A stretch of 56,164 bases of DNA from a bacterium (GCA_036382775.1 DASVHD010000048.1:1-56164), one strand, 5' to 3'; positions 37,205-46,034 are shown, counted from the first letter of the stretch. The notes: generated by a model not told the origin, from the sequence alone. Numbers and translations: made by a program.

Positions 37205-38727
37205 TAAAAGACTCATGCCTTAAATCCATAAAAGGCTCACGCTTGAATTCTCTGGAGTTAACCCGTAAGGGTTTCAACACCCTGCTTGATCTGCTCATTG
37301 AAAAAGGAATCATGGTCCATGCCGCCTGCGGTGGACACGGCCGGTGCGGCAAGTGCCGCGTTAAATTGAAAGGCCGGATAAACGCTCCGACACAACTCGA
37401 AAAAAAATTGATACCACAGCATATGATAAAGCAGGGATACCGCCTGGCATGCCAGTACGTAATAAAAGGCTCACGCCTGGAATTTACCCGTAAGGGTTTT
37501 ATAAAAGGCTTACGCCTGAAATCCTTAAAAGATTCCAGCTTGGAATTTTTCAGTTTGGAGTTAACCCGTAAGGATTTTATACGACGCTGCGGTCTCGCCC
37601 TGGACCTGGGCACGACCGTGATCAAGGGTGCACGCGTCGACCTGGGACGCTGCGAGGTCCTGTCCTTTGCCAAGATCTATAATCCCCAAAATTTTGACGG
37701 CGCCGATGTCATGACCCGCATCAGCGCCGCGCTCAGCGGTCGCTATGACATCCTGCGCCGCCGGCTCCTGAACGGTGTATCGGCGGTCACGAAAGAACTC
37801 GGGTTCGCGGCGGACGCATCCGTGCCCATACCTACGGCCGTGGCCGGCAATCCGGTCATGTCCTCCTTCTATCTTGGTAAACCGGTGGCGGGACTGGCGC
37901 GCTACCCGTATGCCGGTGCCATCACCAAGAACATCCGGCGGAACAAACCTCCGGTTTTCATTTTCGGCAGCATCGGCGGATTCGTGGGCGGCGACACGAT
38001 CGCCGGGATCCTCGCCAGCGGACTGCACAAACGATCCGGTGCTTCGTTCTACATCGACCTGGGCACCAACGGTGAGATCGCCCTGCTCGCAAAACGCCGG
38101 ATACACGCCCTTTCGGCGGCGGCCGGCCCTGCTTTTGAAGGAGCCGGTCTGGAATGCGGCAGCCTGGCAATACCAGGTGCCATTGATGCGATCACGGATG
38201 CAGGGCACAGGTGTTTTCGGGTCCATACTATCGGCAATAAAAAGGCGCATGGTATCTGCGCTTCCGGGCTGATCGACCTGCTCGCCGTCCTGCTGCGACG
38301 CGGATGGCTGACCAGACACGGACGATTGACCAGGACGGTCAAGGTCAGCGGTATAAGCGTTGGACAGGGGGACATTCGTCAGCTTCAGCTGGCGATCGGC
38401 GCCATCCATACGGGCTTGGAGTTCCTCATGGAACACGCCGGGGTCGGCGCGAGTGATATCACCGATGCCGTCATCACCGGTGAATTCGGATCGCACCTCC
38501 GAATTGCCTCGCTCTATCAGATCGGTATAATCCCGACCGGTCTAAGAGCAGTGCGTCTTGAGCGCGACCTGCCGCTAAAGGGCGCGGTCAGCGCGCTCTG
38601 TGATGACCGCGTGCATAAGGATGCGGAGATCATACGCGGACGCAGCCGGCACATTGAACTCGCGATGCAGCCGGATTTTCAGCAGCGCTTTGTCAAGGCG
38701 CTGCAGCTGGCACCATGGAACAGGTAA
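37201..38727 (+). CDS. RACo-like reductive activator of corrinoid proteins, with in-frame repeat insertions
   Basis: 508 residues from a GTG overlapping the upstream stop. The N-terminal [2Fe-2S] ferredoxin domain has CGGHGRCGKC and a later LAC. The ASKHA ATPase domain begins at GLALDLGTTVIKGARV (about residue 130) and shows FIDLGTNGEIALL and GPAFEGAGLECGS. RACo uses ATP to reduce Co(II) corrinoid to the active Co(I) state. Two stretches do not belong: residues about 1-25 and 87-122 (IKGSRLEFTRKGFIKGLRLK...LELTRKDF). They are translated palindromic DNA repeats, one replacing the first ferredoxin strand and one lying between the domains. Function may persist since both sit at domain edges. Confidence 0.87.
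   Translation: MIKDSCLKSIKGSRLNSLELTRKGFNTLLDLLIEKGIMVHAACGGHGRCGKCRVKLKGRINAPTQLEKKLIPQHMIKQGYRLACQYVIKGSRLEFTRKGFIKGLRLKSLKDSSLEFFSLELTRKDFIRRCGLALDLGTTVIKGARVDLGRCEVLSFAKIYNPQNFDGADVMTRISAALSGRYDILRRRLLNGVSAVTKELGFAADASVPIPTAVAGNPVMSSFYLGKPVAGLARYPYAGAITKNIRRNKPPVFIFGSIGGFVGGDTIAGILASGLHKRSGASFYIDLGTNGEIALLAKRRIHALSAAAGPAFEGAGLECGSLAIPGAIDAITDAGHRCFRVHTIGNKKAHGICASGLIDLLAVLLRRGWLTRHGRLTRTVKVSGISVGQGDIRQLQLAIGAIHTGLEFLMEHAGVGASDITDAVITGEFGSHLRIASLYQIGIIPTGLRAVRLERDLPLKGAVSALCDDRVHKDAEIIRGRSRHIELAMQPDFQQRFVKALQLAPWNR
37204..37280. repeat. Palindromic element copy A inside the RACo-like gene
   Basis: Contains ATAAAAGGCTCACGCTTGAA and GGAGTTAACCCGTAAGGG, with the palindrome AACCCGTAAGGGTT at its right side. 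It encodes the residues SIKGSRLNSLELTRKGF in frame. Confidence 0.7.
37460..37580. repeat. Palindromic element copy B inside the RACo-like gene
   Basis: Two consecutive units, ATAAAAGGCTCACGCCTGGA...CCCGTAAGGGTTT and ATAAAAGGCTTACGCCTGAA...GTTAACCCGTAAGGA (quoted in pieces). They contain palindromes AGGCTTACGCCT and ACCCGTAAGGGT. The reading frame stays open throughout. Confidence 0.7.
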
Positions 38728-39725
38728 AGCTCATCGGATATACGTGTTCTTATACGCCGGTCGAGATCCTGAGCGCGACCGGATACCAACCGTACCGTCT
38801 TCTGCACGGGACCATCGACCTGGCGCGCCGCAGCGACGACCGCCTCCGGATCGACGCCTGCCCGCTGGTAAAATCGAACGTTTCATTCATCCTGGAAAAC
38901 CGTGAACGCTTCGCCGCGCTCGTGGGCACGACCGGCTGCGATATGGCGCGCCGCATGTTCGATGTTCTTGACCGCGCAATCGGTGTTCCCACGTTTCTTG
39001 TGAACAACCCGCGTACTGATAATTATCAAATGTATAGCGACGAGATCGACTGGCTGGTTGGGGAATTGCAGCGCCTTTCAGGCAAAGAGATCAATGACCA
39101 GACATTGAGGCCGGAAATAGGACGCTGGGAACAAGCCCGGGACCAGCTTCGCGACATCGATGGGCAGCGCGCCGCGTTGCCGTCCCGCGTTTCGACTTTC
39201 GAATTTCAGCGGTCTGCCGGATATTATTTCACAGGCAGGATCCAGGATATCCCCAAGACCGTTAAGCCTGAACCGACGGACAAACCGCGGGTCTACCTGC
39301 TGGGCAGCCCCCTGGTCTACGAATCGGGCTTTTTGCTCGAGTTGCTCGAATCACACCTGAGAATTGCCGGGGACTTTAATTGCGGCCTGTCCAGGATGTT
39401 GAGCCTGCGCGCGACCGATCCCTGTCTTGAGGGTCTTAAAAAAGCTTATTACCATCAACCACCCTGTATCTTCAAACGCCCCAACCGGGATTTCTATAAT
39501 TGGACAGCCAAGCGCGCGCATGAATTAAAATGCGCGGGCGTGGTGGCACATACGCTTGATTACTGCGACAGCTATGAATTCGAGCTGAAAAAGATCGAGC
39601 GTATGCTGAACCTTCCCCTGCTCAAGGTCCGAAGCGATTTTTCAGCGCAGAATCTCAGCCAGCTGAAAGTACGGATCGAGGCATTCGCCGAAATGATCGG
39701 AGCAAGCCATGGCAGTAAAAAATAA
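38715..39725 (+). CDS. HgdB/DCCP-like protein 2
   Basis: 336 residues of the 2-hydroxyacyl-CoA dehydratase D-component family; it overlaps the RACo-like gene by 13 nt. Cys residues suited to cluster binding occur in IGYTCSYTPVEIL, IDACPLVKSN, GTTGCDMARR, FNCGLSR and LDYCDSYEFE. A typical C-terminal segment LPLLKVRSDFSAQNLSQLKVRIEAFAE ends the protein. It is shorter than HgdB-like 1 (30205) and lacks part of the N-terminal helical domain. It is probably a partner of the next gene (17-nt overlap), forming a two-subunit cluster protein. Confidence 0.8.
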   Translation: MEQVKLIGYTCSYTPVEILSATGYQPYRLLHGTIDLARRSDDRLRIDACPLVKSNVSFILENRERFAALVGTTGCDMARRMFDVLDRAIGVPTFLVNNPRTDNYQMYSDEIDWLVGELQRLSGKEINDQTLRPEIGRWEQARDQLRDIDGQRAALPSRVSTFEFQRSAGYYFTGRIQDIPKTVKPEPTDKPRVYLLGSPLVYESGFLLELLESHLRIAGDFNCGLSRMLSLRATDPCLEGLKKAYYHQPPCIFKRPNRDFYNWTAKRAHELKCAGVVAHTLDYCDSYEFELKKIERMLNLPLLKVRSDFSAQNLSQLKVRIEAFAEMIGASHGSKK

Positions 39726-41100
39726 ACGCTTTATTGACCCGGCCCCCCGGAAAATATCACTGGCGCAGTGGAGCGAGCAATTCCGCCATATCGGCGACGA
39801 CCTGATCCAGAAGTACTGTTACTACGGCAACAAGTCATGGGGCACTTACCTTACCCCGCCGGCGACTTTCATGGTCTACGGCGCTCGCGAACTGAAACGC
39901 CTGCGCCTGGACAATTCGCTGGCATCCTTGAGGATGTGGGGTTTTGTGTTCAACGAATCAGAACGGCTGTTCCGCGCCCGTCAATCAGGTAAAAAGGTCG
40001 TTGCCACAATGGGCGACCTGGGTATTGTTCCTTATATTATCATGGCTTTTCCCGAGTGCATTCCGTTCTATCCGGAATGTATCTGGTGGACGCCGTTCTT
40101 CCGCGAGTCGGCAGACCTGCTGGACGTTGCCACGCAGCTGGGAGCGCCAGAAGCGGCATGTTTTGTCAGGGCCGCGATCTCGGCATTTCACAAGAAAGCG
40201 TATTTTCCCAGGCCCGAACTCCTCATCGCTTCTACCGGCGCTTCTTGCGATGATTATTCTTGCGTGATGCAAATGGTCGAAGATATGGGCCACGAGCTGC
40301 TTTGGCTCGAGATCCCCGCACGTCGTATCCATGAATCGGCGATTGAAACAGCAGCCGATTACCGGGCGCGATTTGAAAATTACTTGATGAACGATTACCA
40401 GAAGGTCTGGGACCGCATGATCCGGCTCACGCGGACGAAAGACATCGATTTTTCAGGACTGCACCAGAGTATACACAAGGCTAACCGGCTCCGGACGCTG
40501 GTGGAAAGCATAAAAGATCTGAATCGCAACGCGCCCTGCCCGCCCCTGCCGGCGCTCGAAATGATGACGGTCGAGTTCGGGAACCTGTACGGGTACGCTG
40601 ACATCGACGAATGGATCAGCATCGTCGAAATGCTTTACGAGACAGTGGCGCATCGGATCGACAAGGGTACCGGCATTGCCGGCGCTGATACCATTCCCAT
40701 CGCCTGGGTCACGCCATCAGCCGATCCCATCCTATTGAATATCGTGGAAGACCTCGGCTGCAGAGTCGTGGAAACTGAATACGTCATCAACCAGGCGCTC
40801 GTACCGATCGATGAGAATATCGAACCTTTCAGAGCGCTAGCGCGGGCGTTCTACCAGGCGTCCCTGATCGGTTCGACACAAGCAAGGGTGGAGCGGATCA
40901 GGCAGGCGGCGCGCGAACGCAAGATCAAAGGGGTACTGATCACCAATATGCTGGGAGCTTCACACTGCGCCATGGAGACGCGGCTCATTGAAAGCATGAT
41001 AACGGAAGTCCCAGTCGTGTCGATCGACATACCCATGCCTTCCGGCGTCACCGAACAGCTCAGGACGCGGCTGGAAGCGTTCGTGGAGATAATGAGATGA
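39709..41100 (+). CDS. HgdB/DCCP-like protein 3
   Basis: 463 residues, beginning inside the preceding gene. It shares the 2-hydroxyacyl-CoA dehydratase fold: TMGDLGIVPYIIMAFPECIPFYPECIWW, LLIASTGASCDDYSC and ITNMLGASHCAMETRLIESMI, with SIDIPMPSGVTEQLRTRLEAFVEIM at the end. Candidate cluster cysteines are in PECIPFYPEC, GASCDDYSC and SHCAME. It has a longer N-terminal helical part than its neighbour. With 38715 it may accept electrons from the activase at 42259. The gene ends in three consecutive UGA codons. Confidence 0.8.
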   Translation: MAVKNKRFIDPAPRKISLAQWSEQFRHIGDDLIQKYCYYGNKSWGTYLTPPATFMVYGARELKRLRLDNSLASLRMWGFVFNESERLFRARQSGKKVVATMGDLGIVPYIIMAFPECIPFYPECIWWTPFFRESADLLDVATQLGAPEAACFVRAAISAFHKKAYFPRPELLIASTGASCDDYSCVMQMVEDMGHELLWLEIPARRIHESAIETAADYRARFENYLMNDYQKVWDRMIRLTRTKDIDFSGLHQSIHKANRLRTLVESIKDLNRNAPCPPLPALEMMTVEFGNLYGYADIDEWISIVEMLYETVAHRIDKGTGIAGADTIPIAWVTPSADPILLNIVEDLGCRVVETEYVINQALVPIDENIEPFRALARAFYQASLIGSTQARVERIRQAARERKIKGVLITNMLGASHCAMETRLIESMITEVPVVSIDIPMPSGVTEQLRTRLEAFVEIMR

Positions 41101-41242
41101 TGATGACGAATATTCCGAATAAAAATATCACGAATGGTACGAATGATCTTTTTAAAAATATTCGAATTATTCGCTATCATTCGCAGGATTCGCTTTCTAT
41201 GATATTCGTGATATTCGCTGTCATTCGTTCAATTCGCATCCA
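41101..41242. repeat. CGAAT-N4/ATTCG repeat tract, copy 3, with inverted halves
   Basis: The left half carries CGAAT pentamers and the right half ATTCG pentamers, spaced mostly by 4-5 nt or 10-11 nt. The two halves are roughly inverted copies. It fills the gap between two genes that otherwise form an operon, and leaves the downstream ATG at 41243 without a ribosome site. Confidence 0.7.
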
Positions 41243-42268
41243 ATGAAAGATGTTCTAACATCGCGTGAACGTTTCGGACTGCTGGTCATCGACGAAAGAC
41301 CAGACCGCGTGAATGTCATGCCCTTGATCACGTCGCACGCGGCAACCGTTGCCGGCATCAAGCTCAAGGAGTACTACACGAACGGAGAGGCAATGGCGCG
41401 CGCCCAGCTTGTCGCCCTTGAAAAATACGGCCACGATGCGATCGCTGTTTTTTCGGAGGTCGGGATCATCGCCGAAGCCATGGGTTCGGCGTTCACTTAT
41501 CCCGAAAACGACCTTCCGGTCTTAAAAAAAGGAGCGCTGGAGATCAAAAAACTTGCCGGCATTAAAGTGCCGGATCCGGAAAAGGACGTGCGACTGCCCG
41601 TCTACCTTCAAGCGATCGAATATGCCTATGCCGCTGTTGCCGACCGCGTGCCGATCCTTGCCTTCGTGCCGGCGCCTTTCACAACCGCCATGTCGCTGGG
41701 CGCGCCTGACCAGTTCCTGATCGATACTATCCGCAACCGATCGCAGGTCAACGCGTTGCTCGACTTGTCCCTGCAAGCCTGCAAGGAATTTTGCTACGCG
41801 ATCATCAACGCCGGAGGGCTGCCCGTGCTTGTCGATCCGCTGGCATCAAGCAGCGTCATCAGCCCGCGTACCTACCGGGAATTTGCCCTGCCCTACGAGG
41901 CCGATTTGATCAGGTTCCTGCACCGCTATGACCTCGACATTGTTCTGCATATTTGCGGCGATACCACGCCTATCCTGGAGCTGCTGCCCGAAACGCATGC
42001 CGATCTCGTGAGCGTTGATCAGGTTGACATGGATAATGTTCTGGATAAAGTATCCAGAGACATGAGGATCATAGGTAATTTCAACACGTCACTATTGGCG
42101 CAGGCAACCCCGGATATCATTGCACGGGAGACTTCGATGATGGTCCGCTCGGCCATGCACAGCCCGCGGGGCTATGTCGCCTCGACCGGTTGTGAAGTCC
42201 CCATTCACACGCCATCCCCCAATGTCCGCGCGTTCGTCATGGCTGCCAAGGAGGCCGGTTGGTATTAG
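41243..42268 (+). CDS. MtaA/UroD-type methylcobamide methyltransferase 2
   Basis: 341 residues of the UroD superfamily with His236 and Cys238 in LHICGD and Cys317 in STGCEVP, the zinc-ligand pattern of methylcobamide:thiol methyltransferases. The similarity to the 36236 protein is moderate, so the two are likely paralogues with different donors or acceptors; one of them could even serve as the substrate-side methyltransferase, since no MttB/MtaB-type gene is visible. The AUG has no recognisable ribosome site because of the repeat upstream. The stop overlaps the next start by 10 nt. Confidence 0.87.
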   Translation: MKDVLTSRERFGLLVIDERPDRVNVMPLITSHAATVAGIKLKEYYTNGEAMARAQLVALEKYGHDAIAVFSEVGIIAEAMGSAFTYPENDLPVLKKGALEIKKLAGIKVPDPEKDVRLPVYLQAIEYAYAAVADRVPILAFVPAPFTTAMSLGAPDQFLIDTIRNRSQVNALLDLSLQACKEFCYAIINAGGLPVLVDPLASSSVISPRTYREFALPYEADLIRFLHRYDLDIVLHICGDTTPILELLPETHADLVSVDQVDMDNVLDKVSRDMRIIGNFNTSLLAQATPDIIARETSMMVRSAMHSPRGYVASTGCEVPIHTPSPNVRAFVMAAKEAGWY

Positions 42269-42981
42269 GCATTGACGTGGGCTCGCTCTATTCAAAGGGC
42301 GTGCTTTTTGACGGTGAGATCCGGAAAAAAGTGGTGGTAAAAACCTCATACCGGCCCAGAGAGGCGATCGCGGAGATCAAAAGGGAATTATGGGGATATA
42401 ACCTCATCGCCGCCACCGGTTATGGCCGCGAGCTGGTGACCGACGCCCACCGCACCATCACCGAGATCAGCGCTTTTGCGCGCGGCGCCGCTTACATCGA
42501 CCGGACGGTCAGGACCATCATTGACATCGGCGGGCAGGACAGCAAGGTCATTAAATTAAAAGATGGCGCGCTTGACCGCTTCGTGATGAATGACCGCTGC
42601 GCCGCGGGTACCGGTAACTTCATCGAAAAAATGGCGCAGGCGCTTGACCTGACGCTCGAAGAGTTCGGGGCCCTGGCGCTGAAATCAGGGCGTCCCGAGC
42701 CGATCGACTCGTTATGCGTGGTGATGGCCGAGACCGAGATCCTGAGCCTGGTCAGCGAAGGCAAAAGGATCGAGGATATTATTTTCGGCATCTGCGATTC
42801 GCTTATCCGCCGGATCATCGGCATAAGCGGCCAGATCGGCATCGAAGATCCGGTGCTTTTCTGCGGCGGCGGCGCCCTGAATCCGGGCCTGGTAAAAGCA
42901 TTGGAACACAATCTGCATTCGGTCATGCAGTCACCTATCCCGCAGTACGTCGGCGCGCTGGGCGCCGCTCTGTCCATCTAG
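42259..42981 (+). CDS. BcrA/HgdC-type activase 2
   Basis: 240 residues with a TTG start (AAGGAGG 4 nt upstream, inside the preceding gene). Motifs: VLGIDVGSLYSKGVLF, DIGGQDSKVIKLKDG, MNDRCAAGTGNFIEKMAQ, LCVVMAETEILSL and FCGGGALNPG, all in the order of the ASKHA activator family with both cluster cysteines. It is a paralogue of the activase at 31503. It probably energises the HgdB-like pair at 38715/39709. Confidence 0.87.
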   Translation: MVLGIDVGSLYSKGVLFDGEIRKKVVVKTSYRPREAIAEIKRELWGYNLIAATGYGRELVTDAHRTITEISAFARGAAYIDRTVRTIIDIGGQDSKVIKLKDGALDRFVMNDRCAAGTGNFIEKMAQALDLTLEEFGALALKSGRPEPIDSLCVVMAETEILSLVSEGKRIEDIIFGICDSLIRRIIGISGQIGIEDPVLFCGGGALNPGLVKALEHNLHSVMQSPIPQYVGALGAALSI

Positions 42982-42994
42982 GCGGCCGCGCCCC

Positions 42995-43022
42995 TTGACA
43001 CCAGGTCATGCGATCGTATAAT
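42995..43022 (+). promoter_or_regulatory. Promoter of the secreted amidotransferase-fold gene
   Basis: TTGACA (42995-43000), 16-nt spacer, TATAAT (43017-43022). A second TATAAT-like box follows 10 nt on. Confidence 0.8.
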
Positions 43023-43065
43023 ATATCGTATAATATTAAGAGGAATGGATAACAGGAGATCCCGC

Positions 43066-44307
43066 ATGCTCTGGAGATACAGGCCCTTCTTGTTAAAGAC
43101 CTGCCTGCTGATAATACCTGTGGTATTCGCGGTCCTGGTCATGATCTCAAGGCACGCGGAGCCAAGCCGGCCGGTGCCGCACAACTGCCGCATGTGGGGG
43201 ATCACCACGTCATCCATGTATTACGGTCTGGAAGTGATCGTGCGAGCGCATCTTGATTCATTGCGCGCCCTGGGCAATTCTAACAAGGACGGATGGGGGA
43301 TCACTTTTTTCACGCGCACCGATCCGGATACGGTCATGCCATTGATCGAGCGCGGCGAACCCAGCGCGCCGTCCGATCCCAGGTACGAACTTGCGGTCAA
43401 CGATCTGATCATGTTCCTGAAGAACACCGGCATTGCCCACGTGCGCAGCCGGAGCAGCGGACCGACCGACATACCTAATCCCCATCCTTTCTTCAGAAAA
43501 TCGCTGCGTCGGAATCTGAATTTGCTTTTTTCACACAACGGTACGGTGGATACCAAAACTCTCCTGGAGCTGATCCGGCGTGAAGATCCCGCTTATCTCA
43601 ACTCCAATCCGCCCGATTATCCGGACCCCAACTATCTTGATTCCGACCTCTATTTCCTGTTCATTGTCGAGATCATAGACACGCATCTGTCAGAAAGCAT
43701 TGAACAGTGCGTCCGCCTTGCCGTCACAAAGATCGATTCGGCTTTAGGCCCGCCCGCAAATACCTCCCAGCTGAACTTTTTGATGACCGACGGCTATACC
43801 CTTTGGGCATTAAGGCACGGCTGGTTAATTCCGGATTATTACACTCTCTATTTTTATCCGATTCCGCAAAATGAACCATCCAATTTTTGGATCGCGGCTT
43901 CGGTCCCCATGGGCATTGATCCTGGACCCTGGTGTGAGATCCCGAATTCGTGCCTGGTGACGCTGCGACCGGGCGAGAAGCCGCTCTTGACTTATATATA
44001 TAACCAACCGCCGTGCTCATTGACGATCCCGGTTTCCGCGGCGCTCGCAGTGCACCAGAACCCGTCGAGCAGAAAGATCAACGCGACGTACGAACTCGCA
44101 GCGCGTACGCAGGTGCGCATTACGGTCCGTAATATCGCGGGGATTCACGTCAAGACCATCGCCGATGAATGGCAGGCTTTGGGCGTCCATACCGTTACCT
44201 GGGAAGGCAAGGATGAACGCGGTAACACGGTCCCGGCGGGTCCCTACTTCATCTCTCTGGAGCACAACGGCAAGGCCATGACCAGAAAGGCCGTTTTACT
44301 TCAATAA
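43066..44307 (+). CDS. Secreted class-II glutamine amidotransferase-fold protein with sorting domain
   Basis: 413 residues from the ATG at 43066, where AGGAG is 7 nt upstream; an ATG at 43045 touches the site. A hydrophobic signal/anchor (LLKTCLLIIPVVFAVLVMI, about 9-27) is followed by CRMWGITT with Cys41. This resembles the N-terminal nucleophile motif of class II amidotransferases; then DGWGITFF, AHVRSRSSG and LLFSHNG follow, all family hallmarks. Cleavage would have to expose Cys41 for activity. The final ~90 residues (INATYELAARTQVRI...PAGPYFISL) are a sorting domain. Normal family members are cytosolic YafJ-like proteins, so export is unusual. The reaction is unknown. Confidence 0.75.
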   Translation: MLWRYRPFLLKTCLLIIPVVFAVLVMISRHAEPSRPVPHNCRMWGITTSSMYYGLEVIVRAHLDSLRALGNSNKDGWGITFFTRTDPDTVMPLIERGEPSAPSDPRYELAVNDLIMFLKNTGIAHVRSRSSGPTDIPNPHPFFRKSLRRNLNLLFSHNGTVDTKTLLELIRREDPAYLNSNPPDYPDPNYLDSDLYFLFIVEIIDTHLSESIEQCVRLAVTKIDSALGPPANTSQLNFLMTDGYTLWALRHGWLIPDYYTLYFYPIPQNEPSNFWIAASVPMGIDPGPWCEIPNSCLVTLRPGEKPLLTYIYNQPPCSLTIPVSAALAVHQNPSSRKINATYELAARTQVRITVRNIAGIHVKTIADEWQALGVHTVTWEGKDERGNTVPAGPYFISLEHNGKAMTRKAVLLQ

Positions 44308-44350
44308 CGACCGATGAAAACATTCACCTTTGATCAGCCGATCTCTTTTG

Positions 44351-44378
44351 TTGACATAAGCAGGGAATTAACTATACT
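44351..44378 (+). promoter_or_regulatory. selA promoter
   Basis: TTGACA (44351-44356), 16-nt spacer, TATACT (44373-44378). The predicted start near 44385 leaves a 42-nt leader without a strong ribosome site. Confidence 0.75.
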
Positions 44379-44426
44379 TTTCCTGATCGTGGCGAAGTTA
44401 AAATTATTTATCTAAATTAGACAATC

Positions 44427-45857
44427 ATGAAAAAAATAAAGGAAAAAAACGCACCTTCTGAAAAAGGCAGCGCGCTCAGGCAGATCCCGGCCGTCGATGC
44501 CGTGCTGGGCTGGGATGAAATAAAACCGTTCTGCGAAACCTTTGAACACGCGCATCTTCTAACGGTCGTCAGGGACTTAATCGACGATTTCCGTAAACGC
44601 CTTGCTGCCGGAGAATCTCTGAAGCTCGACGACTTGAAAAAAAGCATGCGCGATGAACTCGGAGCTTTGACCAGCCACTATTACCGATACGCGATAAATG
44701 CGCTGGGTATCGTCCTCCACACGGGTCTGGGCCGCGCGCCGTACAACAATGATATTCCTGAAACGCTGCGCGCGGTATCAACGGGTTACTCGGTCCTCCA
44801 GATCGACGACGAAGGCAAGCGCGCCGACCGCTATCATAAGCTCAGCCGTCTTTTGCAGATCCTGACCGGAGCCGAGGCGGGCATGATGGTCAACAACAAC
44901 GCGGGCGCGACCCTGCTGATATTAAGCGCCCTGGCAAAGGACCGCGAGGTCATAGTTTCGCGCAGCCAGCTTATCGAGATCGGCGGCGCGTTCAGGATCC
45001 CCGATGTGATGGCGATGAGCGGGGCGGTCATGCGCGAGGTGGGCACGACGAACCGCACCCATCTTAAGGATTACGAAGGCGTGATCAATGATAGAACCGC
45101 GGCATTGCTGCGTGTCCATCAGTCCAATTACCGCATCACCGGTTTCACCAAGGAAGTATCGCTCGACGAACTGGTCGCCCTGGGAAAAAAATACAGCATC
45201 CCCGTGATCGACGACCTTGGCAGCGGCGCCCTGGTCGACCTGGCTGCTTATAAATTGCCCCGGGAACCGCTGGTGCAGGAAAGCGTAAAAGCCGGTGCCG
45301 ACGTAATCTGCTTCAGCGGCGACAAACTCATCGGCGGACCACAATGCGGTATCATTGTTGGCCGGAAAAAATACATCGACCTCATCAAGAAAAACCCCCT
45401 GCACCGGGCGCTGCGCTGCTGCAAGCTGACCAATGCAGCCCTGGAAACGACGCTGCAGCTTTTCCTGCTTAAAGAAGAGCAATTGATGAAGAAACACCGG
45501 GTCCTGTCCATGCTCGTCCGGCCCCTTGACGAGATCAAAACACACGCCGAGAACTGTGCCCGTCAATTAAAGACGCTTTCCGGTCATGTCCGCATCGAGG
45601 TAAGACCTTCAAAATCAGAGGTCGGTGGCGGCTCGCTCAGCACTGAAGAGCTGCCGACATACGTGGTCGCCCTGAAGCCTGAAAAAATATCGGTCGAAAC
45701 GCTGGCCCGGGCATTAAGAACGTACTCCACGCCGATCTTCGGCCGGATCGAAACCGACCAGCTGCTGCTTGATTTCCGGACGATCCTCGAAGGTGAGGAA
45801 GAGATCATAATCAAAGCACTGAATGAGATCCTTGGTGGGGAAAAAGTTGGTAGTTGA
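44427..45857 (+). CDS. selA: L-seryl-tRNA(Sec) selenium transferase
   Basis: 476 residues. SelA uses pyridoxal phosphate to convert Ser-tRNA(Sec) to Sec-tRNA(Sec) with selenophosphate from SelD. Lys300 in VICFSGDKLIGGPQCG is the expected cofactor lysine. The N-terminal ~90 residues bind tRNA in the family (RQIPAVDAVL is the usual opening). YSVLQIDDEGKRADR and LRALRCCKLT-like text (LHRALRCCKLTNAALE) fit. It has its own promoter and is followed by selB after 177 nt of unremarkable spacer. Confidence 0.97.
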   Translation: MKKIKEKNAPSEKGSALRQIPAVDAVLGWDEIKPFCETFEHAHLLTVVRDLIDDFRKRLAAGESLKLDDLKKSMRDELGALTSHYYRYAINALGIVLHTGLGRAPYNNDIPETLRAVSTGYSVLQIDDEGKRADRYHKLSRLLQILTGAEAGMMVNNNAGATLLILSALAKDREVIVSRSQLIEIGGAFRIPDVMAMSGAVMREVGTTNRTHLKDYEGVINDRTAALLRVHQSNYRITGFTKEVSLDELVALGKKYSIPVIDDLGSGALVDLAAYKLPREPLVQESVKAGADVICFSGDKLIGGPQCGIIVGRKKYIDLIKKNPLHRALRCCKLTNAALETTLQLFLLKEEQLMKKHRVLSMLVRPLDEIKTHAENCARQLKTLSGHVRIEVRPSKSEVGGGSLSTEELPTYVVALKPEKISVETLARALRTYSTPIFGRIETDQLLLDFRTILEGEEEIIIKALNEILGGEKVGS

Positions 45858-46034
45858 AAGTTGTACGGCATGGCAGCCAGTATCGTCCTAAGGCATCGTT
45901 ATATGTACTATCAAGGAACGAAAAACAATAAACGTTTAACCATACTAGCGGCGATGCCAACCAACGAATAACCATGCCCGATCCAATCAGGAAACACATC
46001 GTCATCCCACAGGGATACCAGTTATTATAAAATC

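Noticed and set aside
36236-42268. Haem-pathway uroporphyrinogen decarboxylase (hemE)
   Set aside because: Both proteins have the His-x-Cys...Cys zinc site of methylcobamide methyltransferases and lie in a corrinoid gene region.
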